Assembly: GCA_004014935.1 (NCBI GenBank)
Contig: CP025322.1
Coordinates: forward strand, 1,550,001 to 1,614,000
DNA: 64,000 nt
Reading direction: 5' to 3'
From: Saccharomycopsis malanga
Lineage: Eukaryota; Ascomycota; Saccharomycetes; Ascoideales; Saccharomycopsidaceae
The position numbers and the translations under genes are program-made. A model generated the notes under the pieces. It saw only the letters and a list, made by a program, of their open reading frames with translations. It was not told the DNA's origin and did not search any database. This document shows, in pieces, positions 10,731 through 19,941 of this stretch. Within the stretch, counting starts at the first letter, position 1, and each line of letters begins with the position of its first letter.

Positions 10731-11621
10731 AACATTAATTTTCCATAATACCCTGCTTTGGTTTTTAGAAGTCAACACTACTCCTAGTAACCCATACAAC
10801 GGCCACTGTTCACAATCAGTGCGTGAAAAGACTGACGAGATTGTAAAAAACTCTTTGAAGTGAGCTCTCTCAAAATCTCCTAAGAAAGATCAGCACAATC
10901 CTTACCTACAGCGCCTTCTCCCATATACTATATTAATATGCAATATATTGGTAGTCATAAACTGGGTCATTTGTAATAAGATAAAATTCACTACAGCGCA
11001 ATCAAATTTTTAACTTCTAAAATTGCAACACTCATTTTTTATATATATCATAGTTATTCATAACTGCTTGTAATAATTATGAAACTGTCTAAACACGTCC
11101 AACTCTGGTTAACCTTTAACTGGACTCTTATGCTTGTTTCATTGAATTTGCTTAGTAGCCCGTCCTTCCACCACTTATAACTCGTTTCCCACCTAGAAGT
11201 TGTTTTGTTCTTTACATACTTTTTGTCCTATCGCATATTTAGTTAAATTACCTAGTAACAAAGAACCTTTTTTGTAGAAATATTACAATGCTTTAGAATT
11301 TAAAAAATTTTTGTGTAAAATCTTTTGAATTCGCAACGTCAAGAAAGCCAGTTTACTCTAGCAAATTTGTTAACATAAACATCGTTCCTTGTCAGAAGTA
11401 TGATGCTTTTCCCAACTCATGTTTCTCACAATTTATGTTATCACACCGCTATAAAAGCAGCGATGAATGGGTGATTCTTAGGCCAGACATACATCTGGGA
11501 TACCAAAAGGTAGTCTTCATCTCATTAAAGTCTCTGTTACTAAATTATATGGCTAGTTTACTGGTGAATCATATTCCAACATGTATCATCATCATTAATT
11601 GACTTGTCTATATACAAAAAA
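10731..11621. other. Convergent intergenic region, kinesin / CHY-RING
   Basis: About 890 bp between the 3' ends of two convergent genes. AT-rich, with no SINE-like, LTR or RNA gene match that I can support. It is longer than most convergent spacers in this window. Confidence 0.45.
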
Positions 11622-14270
11622 TCAAGGATTTGTATCATCTTTGGACCCATTTGCCGCTATCGATTGCTTTCCAGAGTGGTTGTCCTCTTCATCATCACTT
11701 TCTTCGTCCTCCTCATAATCATCGTAGTCATCACTATCGGAGATTCCCGCAGTAGAGTTTGCCCATTTACGAAGCACATCTCCTAACGATGGCATGTTGT
11801 TTTCAGTTTCCAAGGCTTCAGCAGGTTGAGTACTATCAGGCTTTATTACACCTTTTTCGAGCTCCATTTTCTTGTCTGGAGCACCATCTGGTTGGTTATT
11901 ACTATTGAAAAAGTCCTGAATCTTGAGATTATTAATCTTATTGAAATTGATCAAGTCACCGTCTTTAAAAGCTTCTTCGTCTTCATGAGCATCAAGACTG
12001 TCCAAGGCAGCTTGAATAAACTCGTTGTAATAATTACTAGTAGATGCAGTTGCCGAGTTGATCATGTTTCTAATATTGTTAGCAAATGTATTAGCGATCA
12101 TTGGGCCAGTGAAGGAATGAGCATCATTCTGACTCAATATACCATTTGTTTTCAAACTATTAGAACGGCTTTTTCTGCCTTTTACTCTGCTAACACTATC
12201 CACTCTACGTCTCCTGGTCTTTGTATTTTTAGTATCGCCTTTTGAGGTGTTGCGCGTAAAAAATGAAGAATTGTTTTTTGTTGTTGGGTCAGGATCCACT
12301 TCAGAATTTTCATTGAAAAAACTAGCAAGCAAAGTATTTTTCTTATTGACGCCAATAATACGAGTGTAATCGTCTGTAGTGAACTCGTCATCTTCCTCGT
12401 ACTCTGTGTTGGTCACACCATCATCAGAAAACACAGTGGCATCTTCTTCAGGCTTTATAAGACGGATCTGGGCGGTGTTATAACTATGGCAAATTTCACA
12501 TTTCAAACCTAATATATGATAATTACAAACAGACTTGGTATTGCAATCATTACATGCTATAACGCATTTCCAGGAATTGTAAGGATGAGGCATTGGCTGC
12601 ATTTCGATTTCGTTGTCGGTTTCACGAAATCTGGCATCCATATTGATAATTGTTCTGGAGCATATAGGACATTTGTAGTATGTTTTAACATATTCATCAT
12701 AGCAATTCTGATGAATGGCATGGCCACAGGGCATAACCACCACTTTCTTTTTAGATGTGAACATGAAATCTCCACATATTGGACAATCACACTTGGTACG
12801 ATTTTCTATACATTTATGATCGTTTTCCAAAAGTACTGAAATACAGGCATTGCATCCATGGCAATGATAATAATCGATTCCCAACCCAAGGCCCAAGCGG
12901 CAGATCCCACAATCATCACAATGATAAATATTTTTGTTTGGATCATTGTCGTATAGTTTGCACTTTTCACAGAAATATTCAGCAAATACATTCTCACATT
13001 CAATACATTCCTCGGCAGGCTCTTGAATCTTTCCACAGGCCATGCAAGCAATCATATTCACATCCTTACGTGACATTGCATGTGTAATCTCTACGGCATC
13101 ATGACAATTTCTACAAGTATAAAACTTTTGACACGTTGGACATTGCAACTTGCAACTGGTCTGATAATGTGAACAACCATACACTTTATTGTTAGAATCA
13201 TAATATGATTCCCTTTCATCGGCACTTAGAAACTTTGGAATATCTCTTTCATCTTCTTCATCTTCGGCGTCATCTGACTCATCGCCTTCCTCAATGTCAT
13301 TTAAATCATCATCGTCACTATACCCGCCTGATTCGCTGCCGTCCAGACTGAAAGCAGACAGAATGTTTTCAAAAGGCAACTTGGTACGTCCAATTGTACG
13401 GCCTAGCATGAGCCTCTGGACAAGTTGTCCTTTATGTTTGTCGCTCAAGTCCGGAATCTTGGTCACGGCTATGATTCGTTTCCTTAGAAGGTCTGGATGC
13501 TTATACTCCTCGGGATCAAGATTCACAAAGTTTTCATAGCTACTGAACAACCTGAGGGTGTCCATACGTTCTTCAAATACCTCTTTTGCATTTGTATCGG
13601 AGCCGGAAAGATAGTAATTTGAATCACTTTCTGAAAGAACCAAACCATCAAACTCCTGGTCAAGCTTATGAGCCAAAGGTTTCTTTTTTCTTTTTTTTAG
13701 CTTCTTTTTCTTCGTAGGGTCCTTTTGACGGGATCTGGGGTATATCATTTCATCTATTATTGGGGGCACACTGGGTTGAACTACAGGATCTACACCACCA
13801 GGCTCAAGCTGGGCACTCTGTATTTCGTTCGGCATGGCACCATTTTTATTCTCCAAAGGAGCTGAAGTTCCAGCATTCAGTGTATTGTAGTAGGAGTCAG
13901 TGACTAGTTTAGTGAAACTGGAAAGTTTCAAGGAAGGAGTTGTAGCAGATCTAAGATATTGGAACCGTTGGAAAGCAAACTTTAGCGAAAATCCATTCTT
14001 CAAGTCATCCAAAAGCGCTTGTACTTGTTCCTTCCGACTAGAATAAAGGTCTCCAGTATTTATTTTTTTGCCAGCATTCTCATCGCCTTCAGGAACGTTC
14101 CAAAGAAACCGAGGAAGTGAAAAACCTAGAAACTCCTTGTCTGACGCACCAAAGCTGGTGGTATGATCGTCTGGTGTGTCGTAACCATGATCTGAATTAT
14201 TCTCATAAACCTCATCGCCGTTGTCTGACAAATGTGTCAACTCTTGATCATAATCGTGGCCAACGTTCAT
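11622..14270 (-). CDS. CHY / CTCHY / RING zinc-finger E3 ubiquitin ligase (Pirh2-like)
   Basis: 882-aa protein with the full zinc-module order of RCHY1/Pirh2: a CHY-type finger beginning at CSHYQTSCKLQCP near residue 368, the Cys/His-rich CTCHY region (CDDCGICRLG, then HCHGCNACIS), a C3H2C3-type RING (CPICGDFMF ... MPCGHAIHQNC ... CPICSRTI), and a C-terminal zinc ribbon (CNDCNTKS ... CEICH). RCHY1 relatives are RING ubiquitin ligases. Here a long acidic N-terminal region (about 360 aa with a Lys-rich patch near 190-205) and an acidic Asp/Glu tail are added. The extreme C-terminus is highly acidic, rich in S/D/E. S. cerevisiae has only a small CHY protein (Hot13), not this combination. Substrates cannot be inferred. 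Confidence 0.88.
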   Translation of the reverse strand: MNVGHDYDQELTHLSDNGDEVYENNSDHGYDTPDDHTTSFGASDKEFLGFSLPRFLWNVPEGDENAGKKINTGDLYSSRKEQVQALLDDLKNGFSLKFAFQRFQYLRSATTPSLKLSSFTKLVTDSYYNTLNAGTSAPLENKNGAMPNEIQSAQLEPGGVDPVVQPSVPPIIDEMIYPRSRQKDPTKKKKLKKRKKKPLAHKLDQEFDGLVLSESDSNYYLSGSDTNAKEVFEERMDTLRLFSSYENFVNLDPEEYKHPDLLRKRIIAVTKIPDLSDKHKGQLVQRLMLGRTIGRTKLPFENILSAFSLDGSESGGYSDDDDLNDIEEGDESDDAEDEEDERDIPKFLSADERESYYDSNNKVYGCSHYQTSCKLQCPTCQKFYTCRNCHDAVEITHAMSRKDVNMIACMACGKIQEPAEECIECENVFAEYFCEKCKLYDNDPNKNIYHCDDCGICRLGLGLGIDYYHCHGCNACISVLLENDHKCIENRTKCDCPICGDFMFTSKKKVVVMPCGHAIHQNCYDEYVKTYYKCPICSRTIINMDARFRETDNEIEMQPMPHPYNSWKCVIACNDCNTKSVCNYHILGLKCEICHSYNTAQIRLIKPEEDATVFSDDGVTNTEYEEDDEFTTDDYTRIIGVNKKNTLLASFFNENSEVDPDPTTKNNSSFFTRNTSKGDTKNTKTRRRRVDSVSRVKGRKSRSNSLKTNGILSQNDAHSFTGPMIANTFANNIRNMINSATASTSNYYNEFIQAALDSLDAHEDEEAFKDGDLINFNKINNLKIQDFFNSNNQPDGAPDKKMELEKGVIKPDSTQPAEALETENNMPSLGDVLRKWANSTAGISDSDDYDDYEEDEESDDEEDNHSGKQSIAANGSKDDTNP

Positions 14271-14660
14271 TTATTTAGATGTTATCTTAAGCAAATATAA
14301 GAGACGTTTCTCTTTGAACATCAATTTTGTCAACCGATGGTTGGTTGTTTGAGCGTCAAATAAACCCTTGTTTCCAAGCAACGGTTGCTAAATACAAACA
14401 CAATAAACAATAATGTTTCTGAACCCTCACTTACACTGTGTGGTCGCATCGATCATTTATTGGAAAATACTATTTATCATACTATTTTTTCTACAAAATC
14501 GCATCGCCTACGACTTGCGCTTTAAGCAAGACCAACACTAAAATACAAAAAAACATCTTTTAATAAACAATAGTACCGTAGGCATAATAATAAAATAATA
14601 AAATGTAAAAAAGACCAATCTTGAGAAGCATCATCCAGCAATGCCTAAACTGTATTGAAT
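14271..14660. other. CHY-RING promoter / TVP18 3' flank
   Basis: About 390 bp between two minus-strand genes. It should contain the CHY-RING promoter and the TVP18... to the left the 3' end of TVP18 lies beyond its right border in transcript terms. No other feature is seen. Confidence 0.4.
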
Positions 14661-15176
14661 TCAAAGAATCTGTCTAATGGCACTTGGCGGAATGTCAGAT
14701 GCCTCGGCAGCTCCCTGTGACGATCCACTGTTATGGAAATCTTGGTGGGTCACAGCAGAAAGAGCATACAAAGCAGCGCAAAATGTCCAAGCAACTGCTA
14801 AGGCAAGCAATGAGGTTGCCTTGATAATCAAGGAAAGCCATTGCACAACAGCAAGAGCTGCGTAGAATCCCACTCTAGGCCAGTTGCGGTTGAACTTTTT
14901 CATAATGTCGGTGAAGTCTGCAGTAAAAGGACAGATCTTGAGAAGAAATGGAAGCTCCACCAACAAAACAAGCACACCAGAAATAAGGGCAATAATAGAC
15001 CAGATGATGATCAAATCAAACCGGAAAATGTTGCTAATTCCTAGCGCCAAACAAAGAATAACTGTCAAAATGCCTAACCATTTGCCATAAATGCTGAAAT
15101 TGCGACTTTTTGCATCGTTCTTCAAACTCTCAACATTTATAAGATGCTTAAGAATAGTAATATCAAAACCCGCCAT
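14661..15176 (-). CDS. TVP18: Golgi membrane protein Tvp18
   Basis: Small integral membrane protein of late Golgi vesicles, 171 aa against 167 in S. cerevisiae. Four hydrophobic segments are visible at about residues 32-50, 53-75, 100-118 and 120-140. The family-typical order is present: an N-terminal FSIYGKWLGI segment before membrane span 1, a central PFLLKICP loop and GFYAALAVVQW in span 3. The start ATG at 15176 gives a short cytosolic N-terminus. Tvp18 is found with other Tvp proteins in Tlg2-containing compartments in S. cerevisiae and is thought to affect membrane traffic; its biochemical role is not known. No signal peptide is needed, since span 1 would act as the anchor. Confidence 0.9.
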   Translation of the reverse strand: MAGFDITILKHLINVESLKNDAKSRNFSIYGKWLGILTVILCLALGISNIFRFDLIIIWSIIALISGVLVLLVELPFLLKICPFTADFTDIMKKFNRNWPRVGFYAALAVVQWLSLIIKATSLLALAVAWTFCAALYALSAVTHQDFHNSGSSQGAAEASDIPPSAIRQIL

Positions 15177-15637
15177 CGTCAGCGTTGCTCAATTCAAATA
15201 TATATCGTATCTTTCACTGTTTATCCTACTTAATAGACACTTTCCTTAATAGCGTTTATTTGTCTGCTGTACAAAACAGTAAACGATCGTCTCGGGGCTC
15301 ACAACAGTATCATAAAGCAGATCTTAATAGTTTTGTTCAATAGAATGCATTGTTTATAAAAAACTTAATAGTAGTGTGGCCTGACGAATTTAAAATTTTA
15401 ATTTAATGCAAATTATATTTGTGTTTGATGACATTGGGAGCTTTTAAGCAACCCAAACAATATAGTAGGTGTGTTTTATTTAGTTTTATAAATATGTTGA
15501 AGAACAATGATTTTATCAACTTTTTCAGTGTAGATGGTTTTTGTTTGCCTTTATTTGATCTTATCATTTAACTAAATGGTCAAATGATCTTCGTGATTGA
15601 ATGTGATGTAAGTTTCTACCCTCTTAAAACATTGACA
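15177..15637. other. TVP18 upstream region
   Basis: About 460 bp of AT-rich DNA holding the TVP18 promoter and ending at SINE-like copy B. No additional gene is recognisable. Confidence 0.45.
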
Positions 15638-15903
15638 GCCGCTGGGCACTACTCTCGGAGAAAAAGACCTAACAGGCTCAAAGGTTCGATTCTAGGCAGG
15701 AACACTTTTGCTGAATGTGATTCCACAGGAAATTGTAACTATCTGAAACACGACCTACACTGAAGCTTAATGCTTAGTTTCCAATATATTAAATAAGAAA
15801 ATCATGACAACCGGACATCATTGAATTTTGCCAAGTCCCTTTAGACATAGCGCGTGTATACGAAACCGATGTGTATTGGGCTCGAAATATAAGATATTAT
15901 TAT
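15638..15903 (+). mobile_element. SINE-like element, copy B
   Basis: Aligns along its length with copy A. The head begins GCCGCTGGG and has lost about 18 bp covering the A box, while the B box GGTTCGATTCT is intact at 15683-15693. The body and 3' module are shared (AATATATTAAATAAGAAAAT, GGACATCATTGAATTTTG, CAAGTCCCTTTAGACATAG, TTGGGCTCGAAATAT). The tail is only a few TAT/ATT units. Divergence from copy A spread over the body suggests an older or separately derived insertion. Confidence 0.8.
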
Positions 15904-16139
15904 ACATTGATATTGTGAAGATATATGATGCAAGATCAGTCTGTGACTTGATCATTTGCTTATGTATTGATGTGATATTATCAAAAAAAGTCGATCGAAA
16001 GAAATCAGCACAACTTACAAAACGAAAATGCCCGTTGGTAATAGTATTGCAGTATTACTCTATTAGCAATACTATAGATATAATGCAAAATACTGGCCAA
16101 TTCCATAGCAAATTTGAAAAAACAAAAATTATCAAAAAG

Positions 16140-17726
16140 CTATTGAGACCCTAAAGAATCAAAACGGATTCTCAAGCAACGTAGAATGAGAACAAAGGCT
16201 TGCGGGTCATACACAAACTTTTGTTGTAACTGGCCAATTCTATCGTGAATTGCACCACTAGACAGTTCTCTTAAGGCCCAGATATGTGGTAAGTATTGTT
16301 GATGGTTTCTCAAATCATAGTTGCGGAGTTGAGGGGATGCAAAGAAACGCCTGAAAGAGTTCAAACTTGTTCTCTGTAGCGGATTGGAAAGCTTTACAAT
16401 ATGAATAATCCAGAGTGTGATGAATCCGAGATACTTCAATGCATCAAAATTAAGGAGTTCTTCAGGAGACTTCTCTTCAGTATTGTTAGCCTTGACTTTC
16501 AAATCGTCTAAATTTTTCAAAAAAGATATTTGAGAAAATTCAGGGCTTTGGAAAACCTTTACAGGAGACTCGCGTTCTGACACTAGTTTGATTAAAAACA
16601 TGAAAAAGTTGGCTCTAACATGAGGCTTGGCAAGCAGTGATTCATTTGAAAGAAGCACGCGAAGGATTACTTTCAAAAGAGGATTGGCAGCAAGAGCTAC
16701 ACTTTGATTGAACTCACTATTCAATGGCTCTTTGTAAAGTCGTACATCTATGGTAGTTAAAAACTCAAAGAGTTCATTCAGATCAGCGTCTACACTATTA
16801 GAACTTTGACCTGCTTCAGACTCAGTTTTTTCCACATTTCCCTTTTCTTTCTTTTTACTCTTTTTTGACTTTACCAGTTCTTTCCCAGACTCTTTTGTAA
16901 TTATTTCTTTGAAATCTTTTTCAGATTTGGTTGTAGATTCAGACTCAATTTTTTCCAAATTTTCCTTTTCTTTCTTTTTTTTCTCCTTCAATTTGGCTTT
17001 CTTCTTCTCTTTTTGCTCTTTTTTTTTGATGGCTAACAATTGTTCTTTATTATTAGGTTTATTTTTCTCTCCAAGTTTTTTGAATACCGGATTCTCCCTT
17101 GGTTTGTATCTGTTATCCTCATCTACCACATTCAGGTTTATCACTGGTTCATTCAACTTGTCGTCAATGTACTTGGCCACATCAAGAATTTCTGGTTTGT
17201 CGCATTTTATTGGCGGTATCTTAGAACTAGTGGGGATTGTGATTCTATCAACTTGATGCACTACAGAACTAAGATCATTGTTTCCAATATTCTTACGAGC
17301 CTGTGGTAATCTGCCAGAACTTAACAGATGACTTTGCTCAAATACTTCATCTTCACCACTAGAAGTATCATCATCACTGAAATCTACATCAATATCTATA
17401 GAATTGAATATACCTCGAAGCTCCTTCTTTGCAATTTTCTGCTTTCCTACAGCATGCGCACTATGTGAACGATCTTCAAATTTCAGATCACCACCCTTAT
17501 TCTTCTTCTTATTGTGCTTATTTTTCTCCTTCTCTATTAGACCGCCTTTATTTGATGACACTAAACTAAAACTATTATAATCAAACGCCACTTGGTCCTC
17601 TGGGATGGACAAATTGTCTGCCAAGTTGGTGCTCAAAAGAAACTCAATACTCTCTTTGGGTATCTCAATTGGATCAGCATTTTTCCTGTTTCTCCGTTTA
17701 TTTTTCTTTCCACGCACATTTCCCAT
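16140..17726 (-). CDS. Lysine-rich protein of unknown function
   Basis: I do not recognise this 528-aa protein. The frame opens at 17741, but the ATG at 17726 (MGNVRGKKNKRRNRK) gives a basic, nuclear-type N-terminus and is the likelier start. Residues 1-200 are polar with acidic clusters (DVDFSDDDTSSGEDE). Residues 215-310 are almost all Lys/Glu and are probably a helical coiled-coil or charged single helix. The last 220 residues are more hydrophobic and helical, ending in YDPQAFVLILRCLRIRF, and resemble an alpha-helical repeat domain. The layout (basic patch, charged rod, folded helical C-terminus) suggests a nuclear or nucleolar scaffold, but that is inference. The gene is transcribed away from the unknown/SRX1 cluster. 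Confidence 0.75.
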   Translation of the reverse strand: MGNVRGKKNKRRNRKNADPIEIPKESIEFLLSTNLADNLSIPEDQVAFDYNSFSLVSSNKGGLIEKEKNKHNKKKNKGGDLKFEDRSHSAHAVGKQKIAKKELRGIFNSIDIDVDFSDDDTSSGEDEVFEQSHLLSSGRLPQARKNIGNNDLSSVVHQVDRITIPTSSKIPPIKCDKPEILDVAKYIDDKLNEPVINLNVVDEDNRYKPRENPVFKKLGEKNKPNNKEQLLAIKKKEQKEKKKAKLKEKKKKEKENLEKIESESTTKSEKDFKEIITKESGKELVKSKKSKKKEKGNVEKTESEAGQSSNSVDADLNELFEFLTTIDVRLYKEPLNSEFNQSVALAANPLLKVILRVLLSNESLLAKPHVRANFFMFLIKLVSERESPVKVFQSPEFSQISFLKNLDDLKVKANNTEEKSPEELLNFDALKYLGFITLWIIHIVKLSNPLQRTSLNSFRRFFASPQLRNYDLRNHQQYLPHIWALRELSSGAIHDRIGQLQQKFVYDPQAFVLILRCLRIRFDSLGSQ

Positions 17727-18329
17727 TTTTAGAAAACACACTCATCTAAACTTGTCCACAATCTTTACGCTAATGAAAATGCTGAGCTCATCACTCAATG
17801 ATTTAATCTTACTTCAAATGGGTATGTCGAATCACCATAGTGAAAAAGTCTTGATGTGACAGGGTTCCAAACCACATTTTTTATAGGAAAGTAATTTACG
17901 TACTACTCGTCTAATTATCGATTATGGGCAAAATATTGAAGACTATAACCAATAGAAAGTAAAATTCAAAGACTTAAATTTTGTATTTTACTCTCAAACG
18001 TAGCCATTTATTGCTCTATCAGTGGAATATTGAAAAGTATTATCCAACCAGTGTATAGTAACCCGCATACACCCACATATATATACATACCCTTGCATGC
18101 TGGTCTAGACTGCTTGCGGTTTATCAGCATTCTCGAGGAATTTTTGAAATGACGTCTTGCTATTATTATTAATAGAGAGTCAACTTGGCAATACAATAAT
18201 ATAGAACGTCTTTGAGACTCTGTAATTAGTAATTAGGAGGTTACAAGTATAAATAAGTGCTGTTTTTTCGTTAAATTTCTTTCTCTTGAGACATATTTTT
18301 ATCATTCATAGTATACATCACACTACAAT
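17727..18329. other. Divergent promoter region
   Basis: About 600 bp between the unknown minus-strand gene and SRX1. It includes a TATA-like stretch (CATATATATACATA near 18075). No stress-element motif could be assigned with confidence and no RNA gene is seen. Confidence 0.45.
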
Positions 18330-18701
18330 ATGTCCATACAATCAGGCCTGATCAATAGAATAGAGTATCTTCCGCTCGAACAGATCAAAAGACCTATTCC
18401 TCCGGTCCTTGATTACCAGAAGATTGATGCAATGGTGTCGACATTGAACGGAAAGCCTACGGCCTCAGCGACATGTTCATTAGAAGAGGCTACTGATCTC
18501 AACGGCGAGCTTCCTCCCATTGACGTTCTCAGGGTTAAAGAAAAGGGGAAAGACTACTATTTTGCGTTTGGAGGGTGCCATCGTTTCCAGGCATATGAGA
18601 AACTCAATGGCGAGAAACTTGTAAAGTGCAAGGTGCTTCCTGCCACCAAAAACCAAATAAAATTGTATTTGGGTGGTTCTGTAGATGAATTGTTTAACTA
18701 A
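18330..18701 (+). CDS. SRX1: Sulfiredoxin
   Basis: ATP-dependent sulfiredoxin, 123 aa, which reduces cysteine-sulfinic acid in overoxidised 2-Cys peroxiredoxins such as Tsa1 and so restores their peroxidase cycle. The family signature FGGCHR is present with catalytic Cys83 (Cys84 in S. cerevisiae), together with the N-terminal PVLDYQKIDAMV segment and CSLEEA, ELPPIDVLRV, and the C-terminal YLGGS. Length matches the family. The ATG at 18330 follows an A-rich leader. Convergent with the spliced unknown gene to its right, whose stop codon is only about 70 bp away, so the two 3'UTRs probably overlap. In relatives this gene is oxidative-stress induced through Yap1/Skn7; I did not identify such sites here. 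Confidence 0.95.
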   Translation: MSIQSGLINRIEYLPLEQIKRPIPPVLDYQKIDAMVSTLNGKPTASATCSLEEATDLNGELPPIDVLRVKEKGKDYYFAFGGCHRFQAYEKLNGEKLVKCKVLPATKNQIKLYLGGSVDELFN

Positions 18702-18772
18702 TCTACGGGAGTAAATGCCCTTTGTAATATAGTATTAGATATATGTTCCCATACAAATATAAGATGAATTGT

Positions 18773-19704
18773 CTACATGCAAAACCAGTCGCTGATGTAA
18801 TTCCAAAGCTGACTCCAGTTCACACATGACGTCTGACTGGTCTCTGTAGGCTCTGTTTGGTCCTGTATGCTTGCCTGGTGATATAGGATAGGAAAAAGTG
18901 TTTCTAGATCCTTTTCTGTTACTGGCTGTGCTATGGGTGTCTCGCCTTCTACGGGTATAGTCAGTAGCAAGTTCTTGCAAGACAAGTTTCTGGTTACGTA
19001 CGCGGCCTTGTATTATACTGTCTGGCAATGTCTTGCTGGGAATATTGGCTGAAATCTTCCACCGGTGACGGAATTGTTTTGGCGTGATTTTTCATTTCTT
19101 TTGGAGAAGTTGGAGGTATTGAAGTGGTTTGACGTTTTTTGTTGAATACAGTAGCTACTCTTTCCCAATAATTATCTGTCTCAATCGGCTCGCTGTAGTT
19201 TTGAACAGACAATTGATAGAATGCATGTCTTCCAGAAAGAGTGTCTTCAACGTTATTCTGGGACATCGAAGGTCTCCAACGGATAAGACGTTCTTCCATA
19301 TAACTTGTGAGACTATTGAGACTTGACCCATACATCCCATTGCGTCTGATTACTTCATTTCGTACTGATTTTAAAGGACCATCTACACCACCAGGAAAGG
19401 GTGCCTGGTGAACAAATTGGACATTCTCTGTTGCAATAATGTCCGAGGAGTTTGTTTTTGCAGCCACACCAGGTCCTAGCGGTGACACAAGGCTGATAGG
19501 CTCATTTCCATTACTATTTGCAGAATTTTCTCGGAGTGAAGTACAGTTTTCCTTATTGGACCTTTCATTATCAGTCCACTTACGTAATGGGAAATCCGAA
19601 ATGGTAACATATTGTCTGGTTTTTCCCGTCTCTATATAAGTGGGTCTTCCCAATTCCACTGTATTGAAACGACCAACGAGTTCCCCCGCCTCTTGCTCAA
19701 CCAT
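18773..19704 (-). CDS. Two-exon gene of unknown function
   Basis: Proposed 292-aa protein from exon 1 (19002-19704) and exon 2 (18773-18948) joined across a 53-bp intron (18949-19001). The donor is GTACGT, the branch-like TACTGAC lies at about 18960-18966, and the acceptor ends CGTAG. Joining keeps a single open frame: exon 1 reads to ...NTRPR, then exon 2 continues QGETPIAQPVTEKDLETLF and ends in NYISDWFCM. Without splicing, exon 1 would stop just inside the intron. The protein is polar with no membrane span; the exon 2 segment is acidic and ends in aromatic residues. I do not recognise the family. Convergent with SRX1. Transcript evidence would decide the intron; the frame match on both sides makes it likely. 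Confidence 0.65.
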
Positions 19705-19941
19705 TTTTGCTTGTCAACTGCTATTTTCCATACAATCCTGCCACCTATTACAGCCACTTTCTTCCATTTGTTGGGAAGACATCCCCAACGATTTGTGTCT
19801 CATGCATGTTGAGGCATCGCGATGTACGTGTGTAATGATTCGCAGGGAAAAAGCGAAAAATTGGCAGATTTGGACTTATACATAAGACAGCCAAACGGTC
19901 CAAACTTAGCGAGCTCGCTTAGACATCAATAAATAGCGGCA

